In this document: one piece after another, positions 25,669 through 33,899 of the stretch
Layout of the letters: each line of letters starts with the position of its first letter
How positions within the stretch are numbered: the stretch's first letter is position 1
Position numbers and translations under genes: made by a program
Origin: Bacteroidota bacterium
GTDB taxonomy: Bacteria; Bacteroidota; Bacteroidia; Flavobacteriales; Weeksellaceae
Reading direction: 5' to 3'
DNA: 59,404 bases
Assembly (NCBI GenBank): GCA_023394415.1
Contig: JAEXAR010000045.1
Coordinates: 1 to 59,404, forward strand
The notes under the pieces: generated by a model
Databases searched by the model: none
Told to the model about the DNA's origin: nothing
The model's input: the letters and a program-made list of their open reading frames with translations, nothing else

Positions 25669-26265
25669 TTATTTTTTTATTAATCCTTCGGTTAATGATT
25701 TCCATTGGAATTTACTACCCGCAATCATTCCACCTACAGCTACCAGAAAGTTTCGAACTTTTTCCAAAGTGGATAAGTCTTCGGTGTTGGGTTTTTCGTT
25801 TCTTCCGTAAACCTCTGCAGTAATTTTGTTGCCTTCTCTTTTGATCATAAAGTTTGAAGTGGCTTTATCATCAAAAAAATGTGCAGTTTTATTGTCCGTT
25901 GTTGTCGGATCTTTTGTTGGGCGCACACGAATGTAAATACATTCAGAATTTTCACTCTTTTCTTCCTGCAATTCTTCAATCTTCACCCAATCGAAACCAT
26001 TTCCGGTTAGATTATTAAGTCCGGGAATTTGTATTCTGAAGTAATTTCCAATTTTCGGATTTTCCAAAAGAAGCTCACCTTCACCGTTACGAAGTGAAAA
26101 CGACGCTTTTTCTTCTCCTGCAAAAAACTCCCAAGAATTTACATCCAGAAATCTCTTTTTCACTGTTTCGAAGTGATTAATGGCTTCGTCTTCCGTATTT
26201 AAAGTGATTTCAGAAATGGTATTGCTTTGTGCACCAATTTTTTGTTGTGGAATTTTTTCCTCCAT
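25669..26265 (-). CDS. Hypothetical protein
   Basis: The 198-residue protein has no signal peptide or strong membrane segment, although VRNFLVAVGGMIAGS near the C-terminus is moderately hydrophobic. It contains LNTEDEAINHFETVKKRF, SWEFFAGEEKASFSLRNG, GNYFRIQIPG and YIRVRPTKDP, which suggest a mixed alpha/beta fold, perhaps a lipid- or polyketide-cyclase-like sheet. I do not recognise the family. It lies 26 bp upstream of the sirtuin gene in the same direction, so the two form a likely operon. Confidence 0.7.
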   Translation of the reverse strand: MEEKIPQQKIGAQSNTISEITLNTEDEAINHFETVKKRFLDVNSWEFFAGEEKASFSLRNGEGELLLENPKIGNYFRIQIPGLNNLTGNGFDWVKIEELQEEKSENSECIYIRVRPTKDPTTTDNKTAHFFDDKATSNFMIKREGNKITAEVYGRNEKPNTEDLSTLEKVRNFLVAVGGMIAGSKFQWKSLTEGLIKK

Positions 26266-26274
26266 AATCAGAAA

Positions 26275-26307
26275 AACTTTGTCAAAGTTTTGAATTTTGA
26301 CAAAGTT
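26275..26307. repeat. Dispersed double-palindrome repeat, copy 3 (CTTTGTCAAAG type)
   Basis: AACTTTGTCAAA (26275-26286) and TTTGACAAAGTT (26296-26307) are exact reverse complements. Relative to the copies with AACCTTG/CAAGGTT the stem has matched C-to-T and G-to-A changes, so base pairing is kept. It lies just upstream of the hypothetical gene's start. Confidence 0.8.
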
Positions 26308-26331
26308 AGATGTATTAATTTTAGTTTTATT

Positions 26332-26560
26332 TTATGCCGGAACAACAGGAAATAGTTCTCTGTCCCAATTTCTACCGGCTGCAATAGCATTTACAAAATC
26401 TATCGGTTTTTTGTCAATAATTAATGCGGGATCATCTTTATCCATTTATTTTAATACCTTGATTGGTAGTTAAAAATTGACCTTCTGGATTAGAAACATT
26501 TTTTTGAAGGTCTTCTGTTTTTTTGTTGACGTTATTTTCGTCTTTTTTCTGATTTTTCAT
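26332..26560 (-). pseudogene. Probable catalase remnant: short N-terminal and C-terminal pieces only
   Basis: Two short minus-strand frames overlap here. The first (26560 to 26438, 40 residues) is lysine/asparagine-rich and contains QFLTTNQGIKIN, which resembles the start of large Bacteroidetes catalases before the haem domain. The second (26445 to 26332, 37 residues) has DDPALIIDKKPIDFVNAIAA and RNWDREL, resembling the extreme C-terminus of such catalases. They are in different frames and the whole catalytic body is missing, consistent with an internal deletion. A YciE-like gene, often found beside catalase, lies upstream. This 376-bp gap contains no other gene I can see. Confidence 0.45.
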
Positions 26561-26616
26561 ATGATTTTCGTGGTATTGTAATTTGATACAGTCCTCTTTA
26601 TAAAAAACGGACGAAA

Positions 26617-26638
26617 AAAACGGTCCGAAGACCGTTTT
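26617..26638 (-). terminator. Terminator of the YciE-like gene
   Basis: On the minus strand AAAACGGTC / GACCGTTTT closed by a TTCG tetraloop is followed by TTT. It begins 4 bp after the stop codon. Confidence 0.9.
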
Positions 26639-26641
26639 GCA

Positions 26642-27175
26642 TTATTTTGCTTTGAGATTGATCTCTGATTTAGCAAGTTTCGTTAAATCTTTGTCGCACG
26701 TTTTTTCTTCTGCTAAAGATTGAAGAAAAAGATTGAGAAGATCTTTATGTTTTAGAAGTTTGGCATAAGTTGCAAGTGTTCCGTAAGTAGCAATTTCGTA
26801 ATGTTCTACTTTTTGTGATGCTGCGATAATTGCTGCATCTCGCACTGCACCTACTTCAGTTTCTTCCAAGATACCTTCAGCTTCTTTCAGCAAGCCATCC
26901 ATAGCATCGCATTTTACGGCTTGAGGTTTCAATTTTAGTGCTTTGAAAGCTTCTTCTAACCTTTTAACCTGACCCTTGGTTTCTTTAAGGTGGCCATTAA
27001 TTGCTTCTTTAAGATTTTTAGAAGTTGCATTTTTGTGCATTTTTGGAAGATTTTTTACCAGTTCTTTTTCAGCCCAGTACATATCTTTCATTCCATCTAC
27101 CATAAAATCTTTCAGCTGCTCTGCTGCATCTGCCTTAGGTTTTACTTTCCCGGCAGTTGTTGTTTTTTTTGCCAT
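26642..27175 (-). CDS. YciE/YciF (DUF892) ferritin-like stress protein
   Basis: The 177-residue protein has a lysine-rich N-terminus (1-18) and then a helical ferritin-like bundle. MKDMYWAEKELVKNLPKM is the DUF892 hallmark, with YWAE at the first metal-ligand position. HLKETKGQVKRLEEAF and ASQKVEHYEIATYGTLATYA supply further E/H ligands, and LNLFLQSLAEEK the last helix. Members form di-iron or similar sites and are stress-induced. The context beside a catalase remnant supports an oxidative or general stress role. Confidence 0.92.
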   Translation of the reverse strand: MAKKTTTAGKVKPKADAAEQLKDFMVDGMKDMYWAEKELVKNLPKMHKNATSKNLKEAINGHLKETKGQVKRLEEAFKALKLKPQAVKCDAMDGLLKEAEGILEETEVGAVRDAAIIAASQKVEHYEIATYGTLATYAKLLKHKDLLNLFLQSLAEEKTCDKDLTKLAKSEINLKAK

Positions 27176-27302
27176 AATTTAGTTGTGATTTAATTGTTAT
27201 ATCAAAGTTATTCAATATAAACTAAAAAAAATGACAAAATTGCAATTATATAAAATTATCGTTATAAAGTATAAAAAAATAAACCCTTAATATTGATTTT
27301 TT

Positions 27303-29873
27303 TTAAATTTCAAGATCTGCATTGTTAAGTCGTAATGAATTTAAGATCACTGAAAGCGAAGAAAAACTCATAGCTGCTGCTGCTATCATCGGGCTTAAAA
27401 GGATTCCAAAAACAGGATAGAGTAGACCTGCAGCTACAGGAATTCCTAAAGTGTTATAAATAAAAGCAAAAAACAGATTTTGTTTAATATTTTTCAATAA
27501 TTTTTCACTTAAAATTTTTGATTTTGCTATACCAAGTATATCGCCTTTTAGTAGGGTGATTTCAGCACTTTCAATAGCAACATCACTTCCCGTTCCCATC
27601 GCAATTCCAATGTTAGATTGTGCTAAAGCCGGTGCATCATTAATTCCATCACCAGTCATTGCCACAATTTTCCCTTCGTTTTGGAGCTTTTTTACCATCT
27701 CCATCTTGTCCTGCGGAAGGGCACTGGCAATATATTTTTTTATACCAAGTGTGTCGGCAACCGCTTTTGCAGTGTGTTCATTATCTCCTGTAATCATCAT
27801 TATTTCGATGCCTTCTTTCTGTAAAAACTCTACCGCTTTTTTGGAGGTTGATTTTATCTTATCTGAAAATGCTAAAAATCCTAAAACCTGATGGTTTTTG
27901 GCTAAATATGAAACAGTTCTTGCCTTATCTTGATTTTCGGTCACTTTTAGTTTTAAATTTTCAGGAATCTGAATGTTAAATTCTTTAAGTAACGCTTCAT
28001 TTCCAAGAAATATATTTTCTCCATCTATAACACCTTTTACGCCTTTTCCGGTGATATTCTCAAAGTTTTCAACTTTCTTAAGATTAATTTTATCGTTTCC
28101 AGCGTTTTTAGTAATCTCATTTTGATTAGAAAAATACACCGCATCCAAAACAGCCTTTGAAAGTGGATGCTCCGAACTTTGATTTAAAGATGCAGCGAGT
28201 TTTAAAACTTCACTTTTATCACTGATATCAATGTTTTCTATAAGTTCTAAAGACGGTTTTCCTACTGTTAAAGTTCCTGTTTTATCGGTTATTAGCACAT
28301 TAATTTTTGCCATTTGTTCCAATGCTTCGGCATTTTTAATTAAAATTCCGTTTTTAGCACCTTTTCCGATTCCTACCATCAAGCTCATTGGTGTTGCAAG
28401 TCCAAGTGCGCAAGGACAAGCTACGATAAGCACTGCTACAGCGTTTACCAAGGCCAAAATCATACGGTTTTCTCCACCGAAAATAAACCACAGAATGAAT
28501 GTGAGAATAGATATACCTATTACGGTTGGAACAAAAATTTTCGAAACTTTATCTGCTAATTTTTGTATTGGTGCGCGGCTTCTGCTCGCCGCATTTACCA
28601 TATCGATAATTTTGGAAAGTAAGGTTTCATTGCCTACTTTTTCTGCAATCATCAGAAAGGTACCATTACCATTGATGGTTCCGGAAGTTACTTTATCATT
28701 CAAAATTTTTTCTGCCGGAATTGGTTCTCCGGTAATCATACTTTCATCAATGCTCGAATTTCCTTCGGTAATTTTACCGTCCACAGGAATTTTTTCACCC
28801 GGTTTTACTCTTAATATATCACCAATTTTTACTTCGGAAAGTGCTACTTTTTTCTCTGTTCCGTTCACCACTAAATTAGCTTCATCCGGCGAAAGATTCA
28901 TCAGTTCTTCTATGGCTTTTCCGGTTCTTTGGTGGGCTTTGGCTTCCATCAATTGGCCCATAATTACCAACGTTAAAATTACGGTTACAGCCTCAAAATA
29001 GAGTGGAACCTTTCCGTTGTGCGCCATTTCGTGAGGTAGAATATTCGGGAAAAATAAGGCTACTAAACTGAAAATAAATGCTGCTGAAACACCCAATGCA
29101 ATGAGTGAAAACATATTTAAGCTCCATCTTCTGAAAGAAGCGTAACCTCTAACCATGAGAAACCAGCCTGCGTAAAACAAAACCGGAAGCGTTAATAAAA
29201 GTTCCAGAATTCCTTGAACCTGATGTGAAAATGGCCATTTAATCCACATTCCACCCATTGATAAAATAAAAACCGGAATGGTGAAAGCTACGGCAATCCA
29301 TAACTTTCTCGATAGAAGTTTCACAGTATTGTCTTCCGCAACATCACCTGCTTTTCCTGGAATTTGTACCAAATCCATCCCACAAACGGGACAACCTACA
29401 TTGGTATCATACACTTTATCACCTTCGCAAAACATCGGACAGTAGAATTTACCTTGTTTATCAGCTGTCGGTTGATGATTGTCGGTTTTAGGAATTTTGT
29501 GGTGATGATTTCCGATAACTGACAACTGAGAACCGGCAACTAAATCACTCGTAATTTCCTCCAAATGCATATGACAAACCGGACAACCAATATCTGAATC
29601 ATACACTTTATCACCTTCGCAAAACATTGGACAGAAATATTTCCCAATCTTGGATTCAGGATTGGAAATTTCAGTCTCAAACGTTTTTACATTGCTTTTA
29701 AAATCGGCTTTCTCTTCAATAGGAACTAAGTACATATTGCAAACAGGACATCTTTCACCCTGTTTGAAATACAGTTTTTCACCTTCACATTCCATCGGAC
29801 AATAATAGACAGAACTTGGTGAAACTCGATCTTTTGGTGGTATTTGATGATTGTGTTGTTTGTGATTTTCCAT
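27303..29873 (-). CDS. Copper-type P1B ATPase with three N-terminal heavy-metal-binding modules
   Basis: This 856-residue inner-membrane exporter has three C-P-M-x-C-E-G...C-P-V-C-x-M modules at the N-terminus (about 23-51, 78-106, 142-170) in place of classical HMA domains. The P-type core follows: TGEP actuator loop, VACPCALGLATP transmembrane metal site, DKTGTLT phosphorylation motif, SEHPLSKAV in the nucleotide domain and GDGINDAPAL. The CPC site fits Cu(I) or Ag(I). It lies 77 bp downstream of an AraC regulator with an HMA-like start, probably in one unit. Linkers between modules are His-rich (GNHHHKIP). Confidence 0.93.
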   Translation of the reverse strand: MENHKQHNHQIPPKDRVSPSSVYYCPMECEGEKLYFKQGERCPVCNMYLVPIEEKADFKSNVKTFETEISNPESKIGKYFCPMFCEGDKVYDSDIGCPVCHMHLEEITSDLVAGSQLSVIGNHHHKIPKTDNHQPTADKQGKFYCPMFCEGDKVYDTNVGCPVCGMDLVQIPGKAGDVAEDNTVKLLSRKLWIAVAFTIPVFILSMGGMWIKWPFSHQVQGILELLLTLPVLFYAGWFLMVRGYASFRRWSLNMFSLIALGVSAAFIFSLVALFFPNILPHEMAHNGKVPLYFEAVTVILTLVIMGQLMEAKAHQRTGKAIEELMNLSPDEANLVVNGTEKKVALSEVKIGDILRVKPGEKIPVDGKITEGNSSIDESMITGEPIPAEKILNDKVTSGTINGNGTFLMIAEKVGNETLLSKIIDMVNAASRSRAPIQKLADKVSKIFVPTVIGISILTFILWFIFGGENRMILALVNAVAVLIVACPCALGLATPMSLMVGIGKGAKNGILIKNAEALEQMAKINVLITDKTGTLTVGKPSLELIENIDISDKSEVLKLAASLNQSSEHPLSKAVLDAVYFSNQNEITKNAGNDKINLKKVENFENITGKGVKGVIDGENIFLGNEALLKEFNIQIPENLKLKVTENQDKARTVSYLAKNHQVLGFLAFSDKIKSTSKKAVEFLQKEGIEIMMITGDNEHTAKAVADTLGIKKYIASALPQDKMEMVKKLQNEGKIVAMTGDGINDAPALAQSNIGIAMGTGSDVAIESAEITLLKGDILGIAKSKILSEKLLKNIKQNLFFAFIYNTLGIPVAAGLLYPVFGILLSPMIAAAAMSFSSLSVILNSLRLNNADLEI

Positions 29874-29950
29874 AATAATTCTTTACAAATGCAAATGTCT
29901 AACAATGTATTTACAATTTGTTACAAGTATTGGGAAAAGAGTTATAAAAT

Positions 29951-30511
29951 TCAGAAAGAATCCAATGATTGACGGATATTGCTCTTCGATTTTTTGAATT
30001 CTGTAGGCGTAAAACCGGTAATATTTCTGAATTGTGCTGAAAGATGCTGAACGCTTTTATAGCCTAATTTTCCTGCAATTTCAGTGAGAGAAAACTCGTT
30101 ATAGAAGAGTAATTCTTTTACTTTTTCTATTTTTTGTTTAATAAAATATTGCTCCAACGTTATGGCATTGTTTTGAGAAAAAAGTTTAGAAACAGAGCTG
30201 TAATCACGGTTCATATTTTCGCCGATGTATTCTGAAAGAATAAAATCTTCAGCAATATCCAAGTCTGAAATTTTTATTATAATCAGGCTTTTTACCGCTT
30301 CAATCTGCTTTTGTGAAAAGTCTTCCAGAATTTCGAAACCCAACTTTTTTAATTCAAAATTTAATTCTTTAATTGCAGTTTCAGATAATTCATCTTTTGT
30401 TTCTATAAAACCTAAATCAACAGTATTCAACTCAATTTCTAAATTTTCAAAAATTTGAGAAACGGCGATAATACACCGATTACAAACCATATTTTTTATT
30501 ATGATTTTCAT
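29951..30511 (-). CDS. AraC-family regulator with HMA-like metal-binding N-terminus
   Basis: The 186-residue protein starts MKIIIKNMVCNRCIIAV, with the C-x-x-C pair of a heavy-metal-associated domain (residues 10 and 13; usual form GMxCxxC). The segment to about residue 70 is compatible with the HMA beta-alpha-beta-beta-alpha-beta fold. The C-terminus (about 95-180) is an AraC double helix-turn-helix with FSLTEIAGKLGYKSVQHLSAQFRN and GFTPTEFKK. It lies between the thioesterase gene (4-bp overlap) and the copper ATPase, so it likely senses copper and controls the ATPase. Its start codon overlaps the preceding stop. Confidence 0.88.
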   Translation of the reverse strand: MKIIIKNMVCNRCIIAVSQIFENLEIELNTVDLGFIETKDELSETAIKELNFELKKLGFEILEDFSQKQIEAVKSLIIIKISDLDIAEDFILSEYIGENMNRDYSSVSKLFSQNNAITLEQYFIKQKIEKVKELLFYNEFSLTEIAGKLGYKSVQHLSAQFRNITGFTPTEFKKSKSNIRQSLDSF

Positions 30512-30903
30512 TGGTTTTCCTTCAATCGATCTTTCACATATTCAATATGTGTTTTTCCGTGTTTGGTTGGTTTTCCGCTTTCATCGACGCCTACAAAAAC
30601 AATTTTATCAATAGTGATAATAGTTTCACGCGTCATCATATTTCTAACTTCGCACTTTAAAGTTATGGAAGTGTTGCCAAATTCTGTAGCTTCTATCCCA
30701 ATTTCGATAATGTCACCCTGTTTTGCGGAGCTAACGAAATTGATTTCTGAAATAAATTTTGTTACGCATCTTGGCGTTTCCAGTTGAACAATAGCGTAAA
30801 GTGCTGCCTCTTCATCAATCCACTGCAATAATCTTCCACCAAATAATGTGTGGTTGGGATTTAAATCTTCAGGCTTTATCCATTTTCTGGTATGGTAATT
30901 CAT
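30508..30903 (-). CDS. Hotdog-fold acyl-CoA thioesterase (YciA-like)
   Basis: The 131-residue protein has NPNHTLFGGRLLQWIDEEAALYA, in which N, H, GG and D are the acyl-CoA hydrolase signature. FISEINFVSSAKQGDIIEIGIE then forms the central hotdog helix and strands, and VFVGVDESGKP closes the domain. It hydrolyses acyl-CoA esters in the cytoplasm. It is coupled by overlap to the AraC regulator, which may reflect shared transcription rather than shared function. Confidence 0.92.
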   Translation of the reverse strand: MNYHTRKWIKPEDLNPNHTLFGGRLLQWIDEEAALYAIVQLETPRCVTKFISEINFVSSAKQGDIIEIGIEATEFGNTSITLKCEVRNMMTRETIITIDKIVFVGVDESGKPTKHGKTHIEYVKDRLKENQ

Positions 30904-30920
30904 AATTTTAAAATTGTATT

Positions 30921-30928
30921 CAAATTTA
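30921..30928 (-). promoter_or_regulatory. -7 promoter element for thioesterase-araC (and possibly the ATPase)
   Basis: The minus strand reads TAAATTTG, matching TAnnTTTG, 18 nt upstream of the thioesterase start. Confidence 0.45.
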
Positions 30929-30936
30929 CGGATAAA

Positions 30937-30975
30937 ATTAACCTTGTCAAGGTTTTAAACCTTTACAAGGTTAAT
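30937..30975. repeat. Dispersed double-palindrome repeat, copy 4 (CCTTGTCAAGG type)
   Basis: ATTAACCTTGTCAAGGTTT and AAACCTTTACAAGGTTAAT pair over 19 positions with one mismatch around a single T. It lies between two minus-strand genes. Confidence 0.85.
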
Positions 30976-30996
30976 AGCAGAAATAAACAAAATCTA

Positions 30997-31410
30997 TTAA
31001 GACCGTTTTGTACGCATTGCTTTTACTTTTTTCACCGAACCATCTTTCAGAAAATTCTGATAGGTCTCACTTTCCATTGGAACTAATGAAATTTTTCCTT
31101 CAGAATTATTATGAATTCCGAAACCATAACGTTTTGTAAGAGGTGAACAACGCATACATGCTTGACCTTTGGAAAAAAACAGGCTACGCTCAAACTCTTT
31201 TTCACCATCTGTAATTCCTTTCTTTTCTGCGAAACTTTCAAAAATAACATCATCTGAAGTGTATTGGTAAGGACTTTTAATCAGCATTTCATAATGAAGG
31301 TTGGCAATGGTTTTCTCTTTCTTATTTGGCGGAATTTGTGATTGTGAAACCGGACAGTCTTCAGCAATTTCAATAAAAGTATTGGTATAGTTGGTGGTGT
31401 GCTGTTTCAT
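30997..31410 (-). CDS. DUF6157 family protein
   Basis: The 137-residue soluble protein matches the DUF6157 pattern: NYTNTFIEIAEDCPVSQSQI, then PPNKKEKTIANLHYEML, PYQYTSDDVIFE, FFSKGQACMRCSPLTKRYG and GIHNNSEGKI. The conserved C, S and RYG residues could form an active or ligand site, but no function is known to me. It ends with a basic tail (KKVKAMRTKR). It diverges from the aldo/keto reductase, whose promoter overlaps its first codons. Confidence 0.85.
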   Translation of the reverse strand: MKQHTTNYTNTFIEIAEDCPVSQSQIPPNKKEKTIANLHYEMLIKSPYQYTSDDVIFESFAEKKGITDGEKEFERSLFFSKGQACMRCSPLTKRYGFGIHNNSEGKISLVPMESETYQNFLKDGSVKKVKAMRTKRS

Positions 31411-31421
31411 CTTTATTTTTG
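31391..31421 (+). promoter_or_regulatory. Promoter of the aldo/keto reductase gene
   Basis: TTG at 31391-31393 is followed after 20 nt by TATTTTTG at 31414-31421, a good Bacteroidetes -33/-7 pair. It gives a leader of about 13 nt before ATG 31439 and overlaps the 5' end of the divergent DUF6157 gene. Confidence 0.65.
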
Positions 31422-31438
31422 TGCTAAAGTTTAAAATT

Positions 31439-32305
31439 ATGAATTTTTCGCCAATTATTATCGGGACAATGCGCTGGGGAATCTGGGGAGCAAACCATTC
31501 GGAAGAAGAGGTACAACAACTTGTGGAAACCTCTTTAGAGGAAGGTTTTAATACTTTTGATCATGCCGATATTTACGGTGGCTACACTACAGAAAAATTG
31601 TTTGGTGATGCGATTTCAAGTATGAATTTGCCTCGTGAAAGTTACCAGTTGATTTCAAAATGTGGAATAGAATATCCAGGTGGAGTGAAGCCTTATGAAA
31701 TAAAATCTTACAACTATTCCAAAGACTATATTTTAAAATGTGTGGATGAAAGCTTAAGAAATCTGAAAACAGATTATCTTGATGTTTTGCTTTTACATAG
31801 ACCATCTCCTTTAATGAATCCTGAAGAAATTGCCGCTGCTTTCGGAATTTTGCGAAGCAACGGAAAAGTAAGAGATTTTGGGGTAAGCAATTTTACCACT
31901 TCTCAGTTCGATTTGATACACCAATATTTTCCTTTTTTGATTACTAATCAGGTTGAGATTTCTTTGAACGAAACCAAATCCTTTTATGATGGTACTTTAG
32001 ATCAAATGATGATGCACCGATTGAAACCAATGGCCTATTCGGTTTTAGGAAATTATTTCACCACAGAAAGTGAACAGAATACCCGAATAAAAGAAGTGTT
32101 GAATAGCCTCTGTGAAAAATATAACGGAGAAGAAAACCAAATTCTCATATCTTTTTTGCTGAAACATCCTGCTGGTATTGTGCCGGTTATTGGAACTTCG
32201 AAATCAGAAAACATCAAAAAGTTTAAAAAATCTTTGGAGATTGATTTGGAAAGGGAAGATTGGTTCAGGCTTTTAGAAGCGAGTACTGGAAAAAGGGTAT
32301 CATAA
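31439..32305 (+). CDS. Aldo/keto reductase
   Basis: This 288-residue cytoplasmic NADPH-dependent carbonyl reductase has the (beta/alpha)8 fold. It shows IIIGTMRWGIWG (6-17), GFNTFDHADIYGG with the catalytic Asp and Tyr, LISKCGI with the catalytic Lys, LDVLLLHRPSPLM with the His, FGVSNFTTSQFDL, and VPVIGTSKSENIKK for the NADPH phosphate. It resembles the YdhF subgroup. The start at 31439 gives the typical N-terminus; the upstream ATG at 31391 would precede the -7 box. Confidence 0.95.
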   Translation: MNFSPIIIGTMRWGIWGANHSEEEVQQLVETSLEEGFNTFDHADIYGGYTTEKLFGDAISSMNLPRESYQLISKCGIEYPGGVKPYEIKSYNYSKDYILKCVDESLRNLKTDYLDVLLLHRPSPLMNPEEIAAAFGILRSNGKVRDFGVSNFTTSQFDLIHQYFPFLITNQVEISLNETKSFYDGTLDQMMMHRLKPMAYSVLGNYFTTESEQNTRIKEVLNSLCEKYNGEENQILISFLLKHPAGIVPVIGTSKSENIKKFKKSLEIDLEREDWFRLLEASTGKRVS

Positions 32306-32336
32306 AAAATCCGGTTTCAGAAAAACTGAAACCGGA
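32304..32336 (-). terminator. Terminator of the general-stress-like gene
   Basis: Stem TCCGGTTTCAG / CTGAAACCGGA (11 perfect pairs, AAAAA loop on the plus strand) is followed on the minus strand by TTTTTT. It overlaps the aldo/keto reductase stop codon. Confidence 0.85.
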
Positions 32337-32359
32337 CCTAAAAAAATTATGAAAACTAT

Positions 32360-32902
32360 TTATAAATCGTCAGCATTACCCATAGAATCCAAGTTATGGC
32401 TCATTCCACGTCTTTTCCATGAGTAAGTTCTTTCGGAAGGAGAGATGTAAATATCATTCCTTGCCTTATTCAGTATTCTTGCTTTTTCAGCTTCGGTAAT
32501 GGTATTGCTGTTGGTTGAGATAAACTCTTGTTGAACTTCAGTTACATAGTCTTTGGATACATCATTTACATCAATCGCACCGTTACTGTTCATAATTTCG
32601 CGGGCTTTTTCTGCACGATCCAAATCATCGGTATACACTGTAACGACGTTACTTTTAGTACCTGCATAACTGTATTTTCTTTTTTCGGTTTCGTCTTCTC
32701 CGAAAAGCCAATCCCAAAATCCTGATGTTTTTTCATCTTCTTCATACTCAAAATCTCTTTCAGAATCGGGATTATATTCACCGGAAGTGCTGTAATTTGA
32801 AATGTTATAGTTTTCTTTTTCAAAGCCGGCGGTATCTAATTGATTTGAAGCTGTGCTTGCCATTTCATGATTGGGAAATAATCCCACTACTGTATAAACC
32901 AT
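32360..32902 (-). CDS. General stress protein 17M-like (YflT-type) domain protein
   Basis: The 180-residue hydrophilic protein has the N-terminal domain pattern VYTVVGLFPNHEMASTASNQ, then LDTAGFEKENYNIS, typical of the heat-induced YflT domain. After an acidic, tryptophan-containing linker (GFWDWLFGEDE) comes VTVYTDDLDRAEKAREIMN, the last strand and helix. It ends in a polar region. No signal peptide is visible. The general-stress context (YciE-like gene nearby) fits. Confidence 0.8.
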   Translation of the reverse strand: MVYTVVGLFPNHEMASTASNQLDTAGFEKENYNISNYSTSGEYNPDSERDFEYEEDEKTSGFWDWLFGEDETEKRKYSYAGTKSNVVTVYTDDLDRAEKAREIMNSNGAIDVNDVSKDYVTEVQQEFISTNSNTITEAEKARILNKARNDIYISPSERTYSWKRRGMSHNLDSMGNADDL

Positions 32903-33062
32903 AATTTTAATTTTTAAGGTTAATATTTTATGATTTGGTATTTTGAAACCAACAAAAACTATGACAAATAGGCCAAAGAAGAGAATAATTATAACTATTT
33001 AACACAATTGAATTATTATGCTAAAAATATTAAAACTATTTAACATAATATTAAATGTTTGA

Positions 33063-33095
33063 TTAAAATAAAAGCGGAAAATTAATTTCCGCTTT
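33063..33095 (-). terminator. Terminator of the MazG-type/thioredoxin/DUF4230 operon
   Basis: Stem AAAGCGGAAA / TTTCCGCTTT (10 pairs) followed on the minus strand by TTTATTTTAAT. It overlaps the end of the last small ORF. Confidence 0.85.
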
Positions 33096-33276
33096 GTTCT
33101 GTATTATCTGTTTTTCCGGTTTCCGCCAAGTCGGAGGATTTTTTGATGTCTTTTTTTTCTATATCCGGTGGATTTTGCTTTTCATTAGCAGCCGGAAGGT
33201 TAGGGAAGTCCTGATTTTGTTTTTTTGTTTCAGCTTCATTGGTTTTTTCCGGTTTTTCTTTTTTGTCTGGGTTCAT
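33082..33276 (-). CDS. Small disordered hypothetical protein
   Basis: The 64-residue protein is composed almost only of charged and polar residues (K, E, N, Q, D, P), for example EKPEKTNEAETKKQNQD, and should be intrinsically disordered. I know no family. It lies 11 bp downstream of the DUF4230 gene at the operon end, and its stop codon sits in the terminator stem. The start ATG is preceded by AAAACAAAATATT. A real gene is plausible from position; function is unknown. Confidence 0.5.
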   Translation of the reverse strand: MNPDKKEKPEKTNEAETKKQNQDFPNLPAANEKQNPPDIEKKDIKKSSDLAETGKTDNTEQSGN

Positions 33277-33287
33277 AATATTTTGTT

Positions 33288-33896
33288 TTAAAGTTTGGTG
33301 GTGTCTATTTCTCCCGTTTTATCTTCAATGGTATAGTTTAAGGCTTTTGCCAGTACAAAAATTTGGTTTAGGTTTTCAGAAAGCTGTTTTCTTCCTAAAT
33401 CCCTCAAATAATTTTGATTGACGGTTTTTACAGCATTTTCTTTGGCATTATTCTGTATTTTCTTTAAGTCATTCTCATTAAAACGATCAAAGAAAGAATC
33501 GTCCATATTCTGTATTTCTACACTGGGAATGATTTTGATGTCTGCATTGGGTAATTCACGGATAATCAGTTTTTTGTTGATGCTGTCTACATCAATTTTC
33601 ATTTTATTCAAATCATACGAGACTTGTGCATTGGTTTTTGTAAAGGTTACAATTTCCTTTTCCATATTGGGAAGTAAGCCACCCAGAAGTTCAGAAGTAA
33701 CTTTGGTTTTCTGCATACTGCTGAAATCTTGTTCTACCACTACCATTTTATTCATTTTTTTAATTTGATTGGTAATGATATAGAAATCGTTTTCGATGTT
33801 ATCGTCTTTAGATTTAAAAGACTTCAATGCGAAAAATAGGAGCAACATTAGCAATACTCCTCCTAAAAATGCAAGTATGATATTTTTGTTCTTCAA
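33288..33896 (-). CDS. DUF4230 membrane-anchored protein
   Basis: The 202-residue protein has one N-terminal transmembrane segment (about 6-25) followed by a periplasmic DUF4230 domain with KMVVVEQDFSSMQ, a variable middle, and ISYDLNKMKIDVD-like strands, here VSYDLNKMKIDVDSINKKL. It ends with helical NQNYLRDLGRKQLSENL. The family's function is not known. It is the third gene of a tightly spaced operon (3 bp after the thioredoxin-like gene). Confidence 0.85.
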   Translation of the reverse strand: MKNKNIILAFLGGVLLMLLLFFALKSFKSKDDNIENDFYIITNQIKKMNKMVVVEQDFSSMQKTKVTSELLGGLLPNMEKEIVTFTKTNAQVSYDLNKMKIDVDSINKKLIIRELPNADIKIIPSVEIQNMDDSFFDRFNENDLKKIQNNAKENAVKTVNQNYLRDLGRKQLSENLNQIFVLAKALNYTIEDKTGEIDTTKL

Positions 33897-33899
33897 AAC

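Noticed and set aside
25643..25705. Longer sirtuin start
   Set aside because: It would overlap the preceding gene; the Rossmann strand begins at ATG 25642.
5301..30975. CRISPR array from repeated palindromes
   Set aside because: The copies are many kilobases apart and have no regular spacers; no cas gene is present.
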